From Deltaproteobacteria bacterium (GTDB taxonomy: Bacteria > Desulfobacterota > Desulfobulbia > Desulfobulbales > SURF-16), in NCBI GenBank assembly GCA_024277655.1, contig JAJRUT010000126.1, positions 1 through 44,953 on the forward strand: DNA of 44,953 bases, written 5' to 3'. Shown piece after piece: positions 33,244-41,364 of this stretch. The notes beneath the pieces were generated by a model. The model did no database searches, had not been told where the DNA came from, and saw only the letters and a program-made list of their open reading frames with translations. Position 1 is the stretch's first letter, and every line of letters begins with the position of its first letter. The translations under genes and the position numbers were made by a program.

Positions 33244-33259
33244 TGGCACGGTGTCTGCA
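33244..33259 (+). promoter_or_regulatory. Sigma-54 promoter C, for DUF302-cusCBA
   Basis: TGGCACGGTGTCTGCA with GG at 33245-33246 and GC at 33257-33258, ten bases between. Predicted start about 33270, leaving a leader of roughly 90 nt before the DUF302 ATG at 33359. Confidence 0.82.
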
Positions 33260-33358
33260 TTTTTTTGTAAAATGAAATCTTAATTTGACTTTGCCAAACC
33301 CTTAGTTCTAAACTGAGACAGTTTGACTGTTTAAATCTATTGTTTTGAGGATGTTACG

Positions 33359-33742
33359 ATGAATTATATTGCCCAAACAACAAAGAATATGGATCTGGCG
33401 TCTGATGACCTTGAAAAAGCTGTTTTAAAAAAAGGTTTTGGTGTTCTCCATGTCCATGATTTGCAGAAGACCTTAAAGGCTAAGGGCGTTGAACTTGCAG
33501 ATGGTTGCAGGATTTTCGAGGTGTGTAACCCCAAAATAGCGTCCCGGGTTCTTGGTTATGATATGCGCCTGAACATGGCGTTGCCCTGTCGCATTTCTGT
33601 ATGGCAGGAGAATGAGAATACCTTTGTTGGCATGATTTCTCCCCAGGCAATTCTGGCTTTAATATCTCAATCTGAGGAATTACTTGCCGTGGCAGATGAG
33701 GTGTCTGAAATACTAAAAAGTATTATCGATGCAGCTGTATAG
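33359..33742 (+). CDS. DUF302 domain protein
   Basis: The 127-residue soluble protein fits DUF302: FGVLHVHDLQKTLKAKGVELADGCRIFEVCNPKIASRVL, then LPCRISVWQENENTFVGMISP. It has three cysteines, one in the family's EVCNP segment. No signal peptide is visible, so it is probably cytoplasmic. It is the first gene after promoter C, and cusC starts 26 bp later. DUF302 proteins often occur beside metal or redox genes, but the biochemical role is not established. The GAGGATGTTACG ribosome site before the ATG supports the start. Confidence 0.85.
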   Translation: MNYIAQTTKNMDLASDDLEKAVLKKGFGVLHVHDLQKTLKAKGVELADGCRIFEVCNPKIASRVLGYDMRLNMALPCRISVWQENENTFVGMISPQAILALISQSEELLAVADEVSEILKSIIDAAV

Positions 33743-33768
33743 AGTTGTTTAAATTCAAAAGGTGTCCA

Positions 33769-35061
33769 ATGAAATCCCGTATCCGCTCGCCACTTTATAT
33801 CGTGTTTAGCTTGTTTCTTTTATCAATATTACCTCTGCCGGTTTGGGCTGCGGAGCTTTTGTCCCTTGATGCGGCAGTGCAACAGGCCTTGGCTGAGAAC
33901 CCAAGCCTTGCGGCGATCAAGGCCAGAAGTGAGGCTCTAAGCCATATCCCGGATCAGAGGGGAAGTCTTCCCGATCCGCAACTCACTCTGCGGATGGCCA
34001 ATTTACCCCTGGACTCGTTCTCCACGACCCAGGAGGGTATGACCCAGATGCAGGTTGGTGTAGCACAGGCCCTGCCTTATCCTGGTAAACTTGCTCTTTT
34101 AGCCGAATCTGCCGAAGAAGAGAGTCTTGCCGCCAAGGCCGATGTGGATGAACAGCGTTTGCTTCTGGTACGGGATGTGAAAACCGTGTGGTGGAATATC
34201 TTCTTTCTTGACCGCGCCCTGGAGGTGGTTAATCGTAACCAGGAGTTACTGCGCCAGTTTGTTATCATTGCCCAGACTAAGTACAAGGTTGGCAAGGGGT
34301 TGCAGCAAGACGTCTTGCTGGCTCAGCTTGAGCTGTCAAAACTTCTTGATATAAAAATTGATTTAAACAATAAACGCCAAAATCAGGTGGCAAAATTAAA
34401 CACCTTGCTCAACCTCTCTGTGGAGCAAACGGTAAGGTTGCCAAGGACTCCAGAGGTTCCACTCCCACAGTTACTGCCCGTTAATAATTTGCAGACAAAG
34501 GCCCAGGAGATCCGTCCTCTACTTCGTAGTAAGAGCAAAAAGCTTGCGGCGGCAAAGACCAGGGTGGAACTGGCCCACAAGAACTATTATCCTGATTTTA
34601 AGGTTGGAGCAGTATATGGCTATCGGGATGGTGATAATCCCGATGGTTCCAGCCGAGCTGATTTTGGTTCTCTGGCATTTTCCATGAGCCTGCCGTTTCT
34701 GGATACCACCAGTGAGGATAATTTTCTTAGTCAGCGCAATAAAGAAAAAATAAGGAGTTCCTTTAACCTGCGTAATGCTCGCAACCTGGTTGCGGTACAG
34801 GTGCGCACAGGGGTGAATGATTTTGAGCAGATGGCTGAAAAGGCGGAGCTGTTCAGGAGTGGTATTATTCCCCAGGCCCGGCAAACGGTGGATTCGATGC
34901 TTGCCGGATATCAGGTGAACAAGGTGGATTTTTTGAATCTGATCCGGGTACAAACTTCATTATATAATTATGAAACAAAATACTGGCAGGCCATTACCAG
35001 CGCCAATCAAGCCCTAGCACGACTCGTTGCTGCTGTGGGCGAGGAGAATATCCATGAATAA
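33769..35061 (+). CDS. cusC: CusC-like outer-membrane efflux channel (TolC family)
   Basis: This is the outer-membrane exit duct of the tripartite pump. From the ATG at 33769 (behind AAAAGGTG) it is 430 residues with a signal peptide ending near PVWAAE. The two OEP repeats show as LLSLDAAVQQALAENPSL with VAQALPYPGKL, and ELAHKNYYPDFKVGAVYGYRDG with LAFSMSLPFLDT. There is a long coiled-coil between them (VVNRNQELLRQFVIIAQTKYKVGKGLQQDVLLAQLEL). A frame open from 33745 adds eight unlikely residues. The stop overlaps the cusB start by 8 bp, so the genes are translationally coupled. Confidence 0.88.
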   Translation: MKSRIRSPLYIVFSLFLLSILPLPVWAAELLSLDAAVQQALAENPSLAAIKARSEALSHIPDQRGSLPDPQLTLRMANLPLDSFSTTQEGMTQMQVGVAQALPYPGKLALLAESAEEESLAAKADVDEQRLLLVRDVKTVWWNIFFLDRALEVVNRNQELLRQFVIIAQTKYKVGKGLQQDVLLAQLELSKLLDIKIDLNNKRQNQVAKLNTLLNLSVEQTVRLPRTPEVPLPQLLPVNNLQTKAQEIRPLLRSKSKKLAAAKTRVELAHKNYYPDFKVGAVYGYRDGDNPDGSSRADFGSLAFSMSLPFLDTTSEDNFLSQRNKEKIRSSFNLRNARNLVAVQVRTGVNDFEQMAEKAELFRSGIIPQARQTVDSMLAGYQVNKVDFLNLIRVQTSLYNYETKYWQAITSANQALARLVAAVGEENIHE

Positions 35062-36436
35062 GACTCTACTGACTATTATTATTTGCGTAACAATCGCCCT
35101 CGGGGCTGGCCTTGCCGGTGGCTATTATTTTGCCGGAACAAGGAGCAGTACGGGGCAAGTAGTTACTCCGAGCGATACATCCCCCGCCACGGCCAGTGCT
35201 GAAAAAGAAGTTCTCTTCTACCGAAACCCCATGAACCCTGGCGTCACCTCCCCGGTTCCTGCCAAAGATACCATGGGCATGGACTATATCGCGGTGTACG
35301 CCGATGGCGGTGCTGCTGATAACGGCCCTGCCGGCACGGTTACCATTGATCCGGTTATGGAACAGAATATTGGCGTGCGAACCACCATCGCCAAGGAGCA
35401 GGTGCTCTCCCGGACAGTTCGAGCGGTGGGGCGTATAGCCTACAATGAAGAGAAATTGTATCGTATCCATCCAAAGGTTGAGGGTTGGATTGATGAGTTG
35501 TTTGTTAAGCAGACCGGTGAACAGGTTGGAGTGGACACCATGCTTTTAGCCATCTACTCACCGCAACTGGTAGCAACGCAGCAGGAATATCTACTGGCCC
35601 TTAAAAATGCCAAGGTTTTAGACAATTCATCATTTCCGGATATCCGTGAGGGTGCTATTGATCTGGTTAAAAGCTCTAAAAGACGTTTGGAACTGCTTGA
35701 CGTTCCTGCCCATCAGCTTAAAGATCTCACCGAAAAACGGGTGGTCAAAAAGGGATTACACATTCATTCCCCCTACAGTGGTGTGGTGATGAAAATAGGG
35801 GTGCGAGAGGGCGAGTTTGTGACCCCGAAAACAGAACTGTATATGCTGGCTGATCTGTCTAAACTCTGGGTCTTTGTTGATGTGTATGAGTATGAACTAC
35901 CTTGGGTTAAAAAGGGAGATATAGGCGAAATGACTGTTGTGGCCGTTCCAGGTAGGACTTTTGTTGGTAATGTTACTTTTATTTACCCCTATATGGAAAA
36001 GAATACCAGGACTGCACGGGTTCGTTTGGAGTTTGATAATAAGGAAGGTCTTTTGAAACCTGATATGTTTGCCAATGTTGTCCTTAAGGGTGGTAAGCAT
36101 ATTAAGTCTATTGTTGTACCCACTGAGGCCTTGATCCGTTCAGGTAGTAGGACCCAGGTCTTTATTCAACGAGAAAAAGGCAAGTTTGAGCCTCGGGAAG
36201 TTACCGTTGGTATTTCCACGGCTGGTCTTAGCCAGATTTTGTCAGGGATTGCTGAAGGAGAAGAGGTGGTGGTTTCAAGCCAGTTTCTTATCGATTCAGA
36301 ATCAAAACTGCGTGAGGCCACAGCCAAGATGCTTGAGGCTCGTGAGGCTACGAGTGCTGCGCCTGAGGATATGGCAGATATGGACATGGATGATATCTCC
36401 TTTGACGATGTTGCTGCAGACGAGGTGGGTAAATGA
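35054..36436 (+). CDS. cusB: CusB-like periplasmic adaptor (membrane fusion protein)
   Basis: CusB bridges the RND pump and the outer-membrane channel and can hand over metal. From the ATG at 35054 it is 460 residues. An N-terminal membrane anchor (LLTIIICVTIALGAGLAGGYYF) is followed by a heavy-metal-binding segment (VLFYRNPMNPGVTSPVPAKDTMGMDYIAVYAD) that keeps Met but has lost the Cys residues of the usual C-P-M-H-P form. Then come a lipoyl-like and hairpin region (about 125-260) and beta-barrel domains. The C-terminal tail is acidic and Met-rich (EDMADMDMDDISFDD). It overlaps both neighbours, cusC by 8 bp and cusA by 4 bp. Methionine-only metal sites suggest Cu(I) or Ag(I). Confidence 0.88.
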   Translation: MNKTLLTIIICVTIALGAGLAGGYYFAGTRSSTGQVVTPSDTSPATASAEKEVLFYRNPMNPGVTSPVPAKDTMGMDYIAVYADGGAADNGPAGTVTIDPVMEQNIGVRTTIAKEQVLSRTVRAVGRIAYNEEKLYRIHPKVEGWIDELFVKQTGEQVGVDTMLLAIYSPQLVATQQEYLLALKNAKVLDNSSFPDIREGAIDLVKSSKRRLELLDVPAHQLKDLTEKRVVKKGLHIHSPYSGVVMKIGVREGEFVTPKTELYMLADLSKLWVFVDVYEYELPWVKKGDIGEMTVVAVPGRTFVGNVTFIYPYMEKNTRTARVRLEFDNKEGLLKPDMFANVVLKGGKHIKSIVVPTEALIRSGSRTQVFIQREKGKFEPREVTVGISTAGLSQILSGIAEGEEVVVSSQFLIDSESKLREATAKMLEAREATSAAPEDMADMDMDDISFDDVAADEVGK

Positions 36437-39400
36437 TAAAAAAAATTATAGATATTTGCCTTAAGGACAAGCTCCTTGTCTTTATCGGCACTGGCATCAT
36501 AATTGCCATCGGCATCTGGTCGGTGAGTAAGACGCCCCTTGATGCTATCCCTGATCTCTCCGATGTCCAGGTGATTGTCTTTACAGAATATCCGGGCCAG
36601 GCCCCCCAGGTGGTTGAAGATCAGGTTACCTATCCCTTAACCACAGCCATGCTCTCGGTGCCAAATACCAAGGTGGTTCGGGGCTATTCTTTTTTCGGTG
36701 TCTCCTTTGTTTACATTATTTTTAAGGATGGAACCGATATGTACTGGGCCAGAACGCGAGTTCTTGAGTATCTGAACTATGTTCGTTCCCGCCTGCCGAG
36801 TAGTGTTTCACCGGCCCTTGGCCCTGATGCCACAGGGGTTGGCTGGATCTACGAATATGCCCTGGTTGATCGCACCGGCAAATATGACCTTGCCCAGCTT
36901 CGTTCCTTGCAGGACTGGTATCTGCGCTACCCCTTGCAGACGGTGGAAGGGGTAGCGGAGGTTGCAGCAGTTGGTGGCTATGTAAAGCAGTATCAGGTGG
37001 AGGTTGATCCCAATGCCCTCCTGGCCTATAAGATTCCCTTAAGCAAGGTGAAAAGGGCCATTCAGCGTTCCAACAACGATGTGGGTGGCAAGCTTATTGA
37101 GATGGCCGAGACCGAATACATGGTGCGGGGCCAGGGGTATCTTAAAGGTATTGAAGATCTGAAGGAGATACCGGTCGGAGTTGACGAAAATGGCACGCCG
37201 ATCCGCTTGCAGGATATTGCTGAAATTCACATCGGCCCGGAACTGCGTCGCGGCCTTGCTGAATTAAACGGTGAGGGTGAGGTTGTGGGTGGTGTGGTGA
37301 TTATGCGCTACGGTGAAAATGCCCTGGTGACTATCGAGAGGGTGCGCGAAAAACTTGCAGAACTGGCCAAAGGGCTTCCTGCTGGCGTTGAGATTGTCCC
37401 GGTTTATGATCGTGGCTCACTTATTGAGCGGGCGGTGCATAATTTAAAGATAAAGCTCATTGAGGAATCCATTGTTGTCAGTGTGATCTGTGTCCTCTTC
37501 CTCCTCCATGCAAGATCAGCACTTGTGGCCATTTTAACCCTGCCAGTTGGAATTCTTATGGCCTTTATTGTCATGCGGTTCCAGGGGGTTGATGCAAATA
37601 TAATGTCCCTTGGTGGTATTGCCATTGCCATTGGTGCCATGGTGGATGGGGCCATTGTTCTTATTGAAAATGCCCATAAACATCTGGAACTTGCTGGTAA
37701 TGCCAAGGGTGAAGAACCCCTGACCAATGATGAGAGGTGGCAGGCCATCCGCGAGGCCTCCCATGAGGTTGGCCCGGCCCTGTTCTTCTCACTTATGATT
37801 ATTACCGTATCGTTCTTGCCGGTGTTTACCCTGCAAGCCCAGGAGGGACGGCTCTTCTCTCCCCTGGCCTTTACCAAAACCTATTCCATGGCAGCCTCAG
37901 CTATTCTGTCGGTGAGTCTGGTGCCGGTTCTTATGGGTTATTTTATTCGCGGTAAGATCCTGCCCGAGGCAAAAAATCCGGTTAACCGTTTCCTGCATTT
38001 TATTCACCGCCCTGTTCTGCGTCTTGCTATAAAATTCAAGTGGTTGACCCTGGCCGGGGCAATTGCCTTGCTCGCCGTAACCTTTTACCCTTTAAGCCAA
38101 ACGGGTAGTGAGTTTATGCCGCCTCTTGATGAGGGTGATATCCTCTATATGCCGACAACATATCCGGGTATATCCATCACCAAGGTCAAGGAGTTGCTCC
38201 AGCAAACCGATAAGATTATTAAAACCTTTCCTGAGGTTATGTCGGTCTTTGGTAAGGTTGGTAGGGCTGATTCAGCCACGGATTCTGCCCCTCTTGCCAT
38301 GCTTGAAACTACTATTCGTCTTAAAGATAAGGAATTATGGCCTGATCCCTCTAAATCCACCAAGGAACTCATGGCTGAGATGGATGCCGCCATCAAATTC
38401 CCTGGGGTTGCCAACGCCTGGACCATGCCGATCAAAACCCGGATTGATATGCTCTCAACCGGTATCAAGACCCCCATCGGTATTAAGTTAAGTGGCCCGG
38501 ATCTTAATGTTCTTGAAAAGGTTGCCGGCGATATTGAAAAGGCGTTGGTTGAAATGCCGGATACCCTGTCGGCCTTTGCCGATAAAGCCGCCGGTGGTTA
38601 TTTTCTAGACTTTGATATTGATCGGGTTGAGGCCTCCCGCTATGGGCTTACCACCGGTGATGTGCAGGATGTGATTCAAACTGCCATTGGCGGGATGAAT
38701 GTCACCCAGACCGTTGAGGGACTTGAACGCTATCCGGTGAGTGTTCGTTATCCCCGTGAGTTGCGGGATAATATGGAGCAACTCCAGCGGGTGCTTATTC
38801 CCACTCCCACCGGGACGCATATTCCCCTTGGCATGGTGTCAAAGCTGAAACTTCGGCGGGGTGCGCCGGTCATAAAGACCGAGAATGCCCAGACCAATGC
38901 CTGGATTTATGTGGATATCAAGACCTCTGATATTGGTGGTTATGTAACCCGTGCCAAAGAGGTGGTCGCAAGCCAGGTTAAAATTCCATCTGGGTATAAC
39001 TTAATATGGTCGGGCCAGTTTGAATATATGGAACGGGCGGCTGAGCGTTTACGCGTTGTTGTTCCGGCAACCCTGCTCATCATCTTCTTGCTCCTCTACT
39101 TGAATTTTAGAAATGTCAGTGAACCCATTGTGGTAATGCTCTCCATTCCTTTTGGGCTGGTGGGGGGGATCTGGCTTATCTATCTCCTTGGCTTTAACCT
39201 TTCGGTGGCGGTGACGGTTGGCTTTATTGCTCTCGCCGGGGTGGCTGCCGAAATTGGCGTACTGGTGCTGTCTTTTATCGACCATGAGGTTGATCGCAGG
39301 CGTAAGAGACATCCAAAATTAAAGCTTTCTAGTGAGGAAATTATGGATGCTGTGTTCACCGGTACTGCTGAGCGGGTAAGGCCAATAGCCATGACTGCTA

Positions 39401-39579
39401 CGGCTATTATAGCCGGTCTTCTGCCTATTATGTGGGGTACAGGAACCGGTTCAGGGGTTATGCAACGGATTGCCGCACCCATGGTGGGTGGTATGGTCAC
39501 GGTAACGGTTCTTAGTCTTTTGGTCTTGCCTATTATTTATGGGATGGTCCTGCAGTTTAAAGAAAAAATCAAAAAATAA
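36433..39579 (+). CDS. cusA: CusA-like heavy-metal efflux RND pump (HAE-RND)
   Basis: This is the 1048-residue proton-driven inner-membrane pump, with the normal CusA length. The first helix is KLLVFIGTGIIIAIGIWS, followed by the family motif TPLDAIPDLSDVQVIV. The proton-relay helix is GGIAIAIGAMVDGAIVLIENAHKHLE. The block AWTMPIKTRIDMLSTGIKTPIGIKLSG closely matches E. coli CusA, including methionines in the metal path. The second helical bundle ends with LSVAVTVGFIALAGVAAEIGVLVL and METVFTGTAERVRPIAMTA-type sequence. It overlaps cusB by 4 bp. Monovalent copper or silver is the likely cargo, by family resemblance; other HAE-RND pumps carry Zn, Co or Ni. Confidence 0.92.
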   Translation: MIKKIIDICLKDKLLVFIGTGIIIAIGIWSVSKTPLDAIPDLSDVQVIVFTEYPGQAPQVVEDQVTYPLTTAMLSVPNTKVVRGYSFFGVSFVYIIFKDGTDMYWARTRVLEYLNYVRSRLPSSVSPALGPDATGVGWIYEYALVDRTGKYDLAQLRSLQDWYLRYPLQTVEGVAEVAAVGGYVKQYQVEVDPNALLAYKIPLSKVKRAIQRSNNDVGGKLIEMAETEYMVRGQGYLKGIEDLKEIPVGVDENGTPIRLQDIAEIHIGPELRRGLAELNGEGEVVGGVVIMRYGENALVTIERVREKLAELAKGLPAGVEIVPVYDRGSLIERAVHNLKIKLIEESIVVSVICVLFLLHARSALVAILTLPVGILMAFIVMRFQGVDANIMSLGGIAIAIGAMVDGAIVLIENAHKHLELAGNAKGEEPLTNDERWQAIREASHEVGPALFFSLMIITVSFLPVFTLQAQEGRLFSPLAFTKTYSMAASAILSVSLVPVLMGYFIRGKILPEAKNPVNRFLHFIHRPVLRLAIKFKWLTLAGAIALLAVTFYPLSQTGSEFMPPLDEGDILYMPTTYPGISITKVKELLQQTDKIIKTFPEVMSVFGKVGRADSATDSAPLAMLETTIRLKDKELWPDPSKSTKELMAEMDAAIKFPGVANAWTMPIKTRIDMLSTGIKTPIGIKLSGPDLNVLEKVAGDIEKALVEMPDTLSAFADKAAGGYFLDFDIDRVEASRYGLTTGDVQDVIQTAIGGMNVTQTVEGLERYPVSVRYPRELRDNMEQLQRVLIPTPTGTHIPLGMVSKLKLRRGAPVIKTENAQTNAWIYVDIKTSDIGGYVTRAKEVVASQVKIPSGYNLIWSGQFEYMERAAERLRVVVPATLLIIFLLLYLNFRNVSEPIVVMLSIPFGLVGGIWLIYLLGFNLSVAVTVGFIALAGVAAEIGVLVLSFIDHEVDRRRKRHPKLKLSSEEIMDAVFTGTAERVRPIAMTATAIIAGLLPIMWGTGTGSGVMQRIAAPMVGGMVTVTVLSLLVLPIIYGMVLQFKEKIKK

Positions 39580-39589
39580 AAGAGGTGAA

Positions 39590-40042
39590 ATGATGCGTAG
39601 AGTGATAATTATGTTAAGTCTGGCAACCCTTCTATTCCTCCCCATCCAGGCGTTGGCCGAGGTGGATCATAGCACTGGAGGCCATACACCAAAACTTGCA
39701 GGGCAGCAGAAGGTTGGCGATATGTTCCTTGAAAAGAAGATGATTGATGGCTACCACGTCTCCTTCCACATTATGAAGGCTATTCCGGGGCAGGAACATG
39801 GTGGAAGCCATAATGTGATGATTAAGGTGGAACAGAACGGAGCTGTGCTTGGCAATCTGCTGATTAACTCCAAGGTGAAAAACGCTGCTGGCAAGGCGAC
39901 ACAAAAACGCTTAATGAAGATGGGGGATTGGTATATGAACGGTTATGACTTAGGGGAAAAGGGGCAATATATGGTTATGATTCTCTTTAAAACCGCTGAT
40001 GGTAAGAAACACAAGGGTATGGTGTCCTATCCCGGCAAATAG
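39590..40042 (+). CDS. Small periplasmic protein at the end of the cus operon, possible metal-binding partner
   Basis: From the ATG at 39590 (behind AGAGGTG) the product is 150 residues with a signal peptide ending QALAE near 24. The mature part is rich in His, Met and Lys: EVDHSTGGHTPKL, YHVSFHIMKAIPGQEHGGSHNVMIKVEQNG, then MGDWYMNGYDLGEKGQYMVMILFKTADGK. The strand pattern suggests a small immunoglobulin-like fold, like YtkA/FixH-type proteins. It starts 10 bp after cusA, where other cus operons encode the periplasmic chaperone CusF. It does not look homologous to CusF but could fill the same place. That role is inference. Confidence 0.72.
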   Translation: MMRRVIIMLSLATLLFLPIQALAEVDHSTGGHTPKLAGQQKVGDMFLEKKMIDGYHVSFHIMKAIPGQEHGGSHNVMIKVEQNGAVLGNLLINSKVKNAAGKATQKRLMKMGDWYMNGYDLGEKGQYMVMILFKTADGKKHKGMVSYPGK

Positions 40043-40115
40043 TTTTTTAGCAGGGTTCTTTCCCATGTTATAAAAATGATCTCTTAACTTTGCAGCTAAG
40101 TATCACGTTGCGCAT

Positions 40116-40154
40116 AAGAAAAGGCCATCCCCCTTACGGAGGTGGTCATTTCTT
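40116..40154. terminator. Imperfect hairpin between the converging cus and tol operons
   Basis: AAGAAAAGGCCATCCCCC (40116-40133) pairs with GGAGGTGGTCATTTCTT (40138-40154) with two mismatches and two G-U pairs, flanked by A and T runs. This fits a bidirectional terminator. Confidence 0.5.
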
Positions 40155-40219
40155 ATTATCTCATAACTGACATGGGACAATAAAGAATCAATTCTTGAGG
40201 GCGTAGTGCAGGTTCTAAA

Positions 40220-41260
40220 TCATAGTTTTGAGAGTTTCGCCTTGGCAATCTTCGCCTGTTCTGATTTGGGATAATAGCTTAGAACATCCTTATACAGCTT
40301 CTTCTGCACCATTTTGTCGCCAAAATGACCAAATGCTTCGGCCTGTTTCAATAAGGCCTCCGGTGCCTTGGGGTGTTTTGGGTAATCAGCGACGATATGT
40401 TGAAATTCAAGAACGGCTCCAGAGTAATCACCATCCTTTAAACGGCTGGCTCCAAGCCAATATTTGGCATTGGGTAAAAGTTTATGGGAGTTATTCTGTT
40501 CCAGGAAAAGACTAAAGCTGGCAATAGCAGCCTTGTAGTTCTCGGCCCGATACTCACTAAGACCCTTGTCGTATAACTTTTCGGCCGGGGTTTTGGCGGT
40601 TGTTGCGGTATCTTCTGGTTTAGGTGTTGGTGTCAGCACTGGCTGAATGGACTTCTTTTTGTCGGCATTCCGGAGTTTTTTCATTCGGGGGCTGATCTTT
40701 TTTACCCCTGAGCTGTCATGGGTTGCGGCATATTCGGCCTTTGCTTTCTGGCGGGCCAGTTCAATTTCAAGGGCTCTCTGCCTGGCAAGGACAGCTTTCT
40801 TTCGGGCCTTTTCCTGCTTAAGTTTGGCTTCCTGTTCCAGGGTCAGAGATATTGACGAGACTTGCGACGTCGTGGTTTGCAACAGCTCCAGTGTCTTTTT
40901 ATCCTGCTCTTCAAGGAGGGCCACCTTTGCATCCAGTTCCCTTTGGGAATTTTGGTTTTCCTCAAGGAGGGCACGGTTCCGATGGGTTGCCTCTTCTATC
41001 TGACCCTTAATTTGCAGTAGTTGGTTTTTGAGCTGATCAATACTCGTTGCTACTTCGGCCTGTTGGCGTTGCAAGGTTTTGGTGTATTCTCCGCCTCCTT
41101 CTTTAAGTTGGCTGAGCTGTTGCTCCATCTCAACAATGCGATTGTTTTGATTTCGCACCTTGAATTGGAGGTTTTTATGATCCTGGGTTGTTACACAACT
41201 TGTCATAAGAGGCGCAAGGCCAAGGAGAAGAGTACAGGTGAGAAGTGTTTTTTTTGCCAT
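40220..41260 (-). CDS. cpoB: CpoB/YbgF-like tetratricopeptide protein with a lipoprotein signal
   Basis: CpoB coordinates Tol function with cell-wall synthesis at division. The 346-residue protein begins with a lipoprotein signal (MAKKTLLTCTLLLGLAPLMTSC; lipidated Cys22). It has a long coiled-coil (about 30-190, rich in Gln, Glu and Lys), a basic linker (SSGVKKISPRMKKLRNADKKKS), and three C-terminal TPR-type repeats (AEKLYDKGLSEYRAENYKAAIASF, AKYWLGASRLKDGDYSGAVLEF, PEALLKQAEAFGHFGDKMVQKKLY). E. coli CpoB is soluble, so the lipid anchor is a difference. It follows tolB by 104 bp in the place where pal-cpoB would stand. Pal itself is missing. Confidence 0.83.
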   Translation of the reverse strand: MAKKTLLTCTLLLGLAPLMTSCVTTQDHKNLQFKVRNQNNRIVEMEQQLSQLKEGGGEYTKTLQRQQAEVATSIDQLKNQLLQIKGQIEEATHRNRALLEENQNSQRELDAKVALLEEQDKKTLELLQTTTSQVSSISLTLEQEAKLKQEKARKKAVLARQRALEIELARQKAKAEYAATHDSSGVKKISPRMKKLRNADKKKSIQPVLTPTPKPEDTATTAKTPAEKLYDKGLSEYRAENYKAAIASFSLFLEQNNSHKLLPNAKYWLGASRLKDGDYSGAVLEFQHIVADYPKHPKAPEALLKQAEAFGHFGDKMVQKKLYKDVLSYYPKSEQAKIAKAKLSKL

Positions 41261-41364
41261 AAGATAGTCTCAAAAGGGATGGTTACGGGTATAAGGATGT
41301 AAAGACCAGCTGATTTTACTCTATATCCTTGAGGTTCTCTACATTCTTTAACGATAGGGTATAT

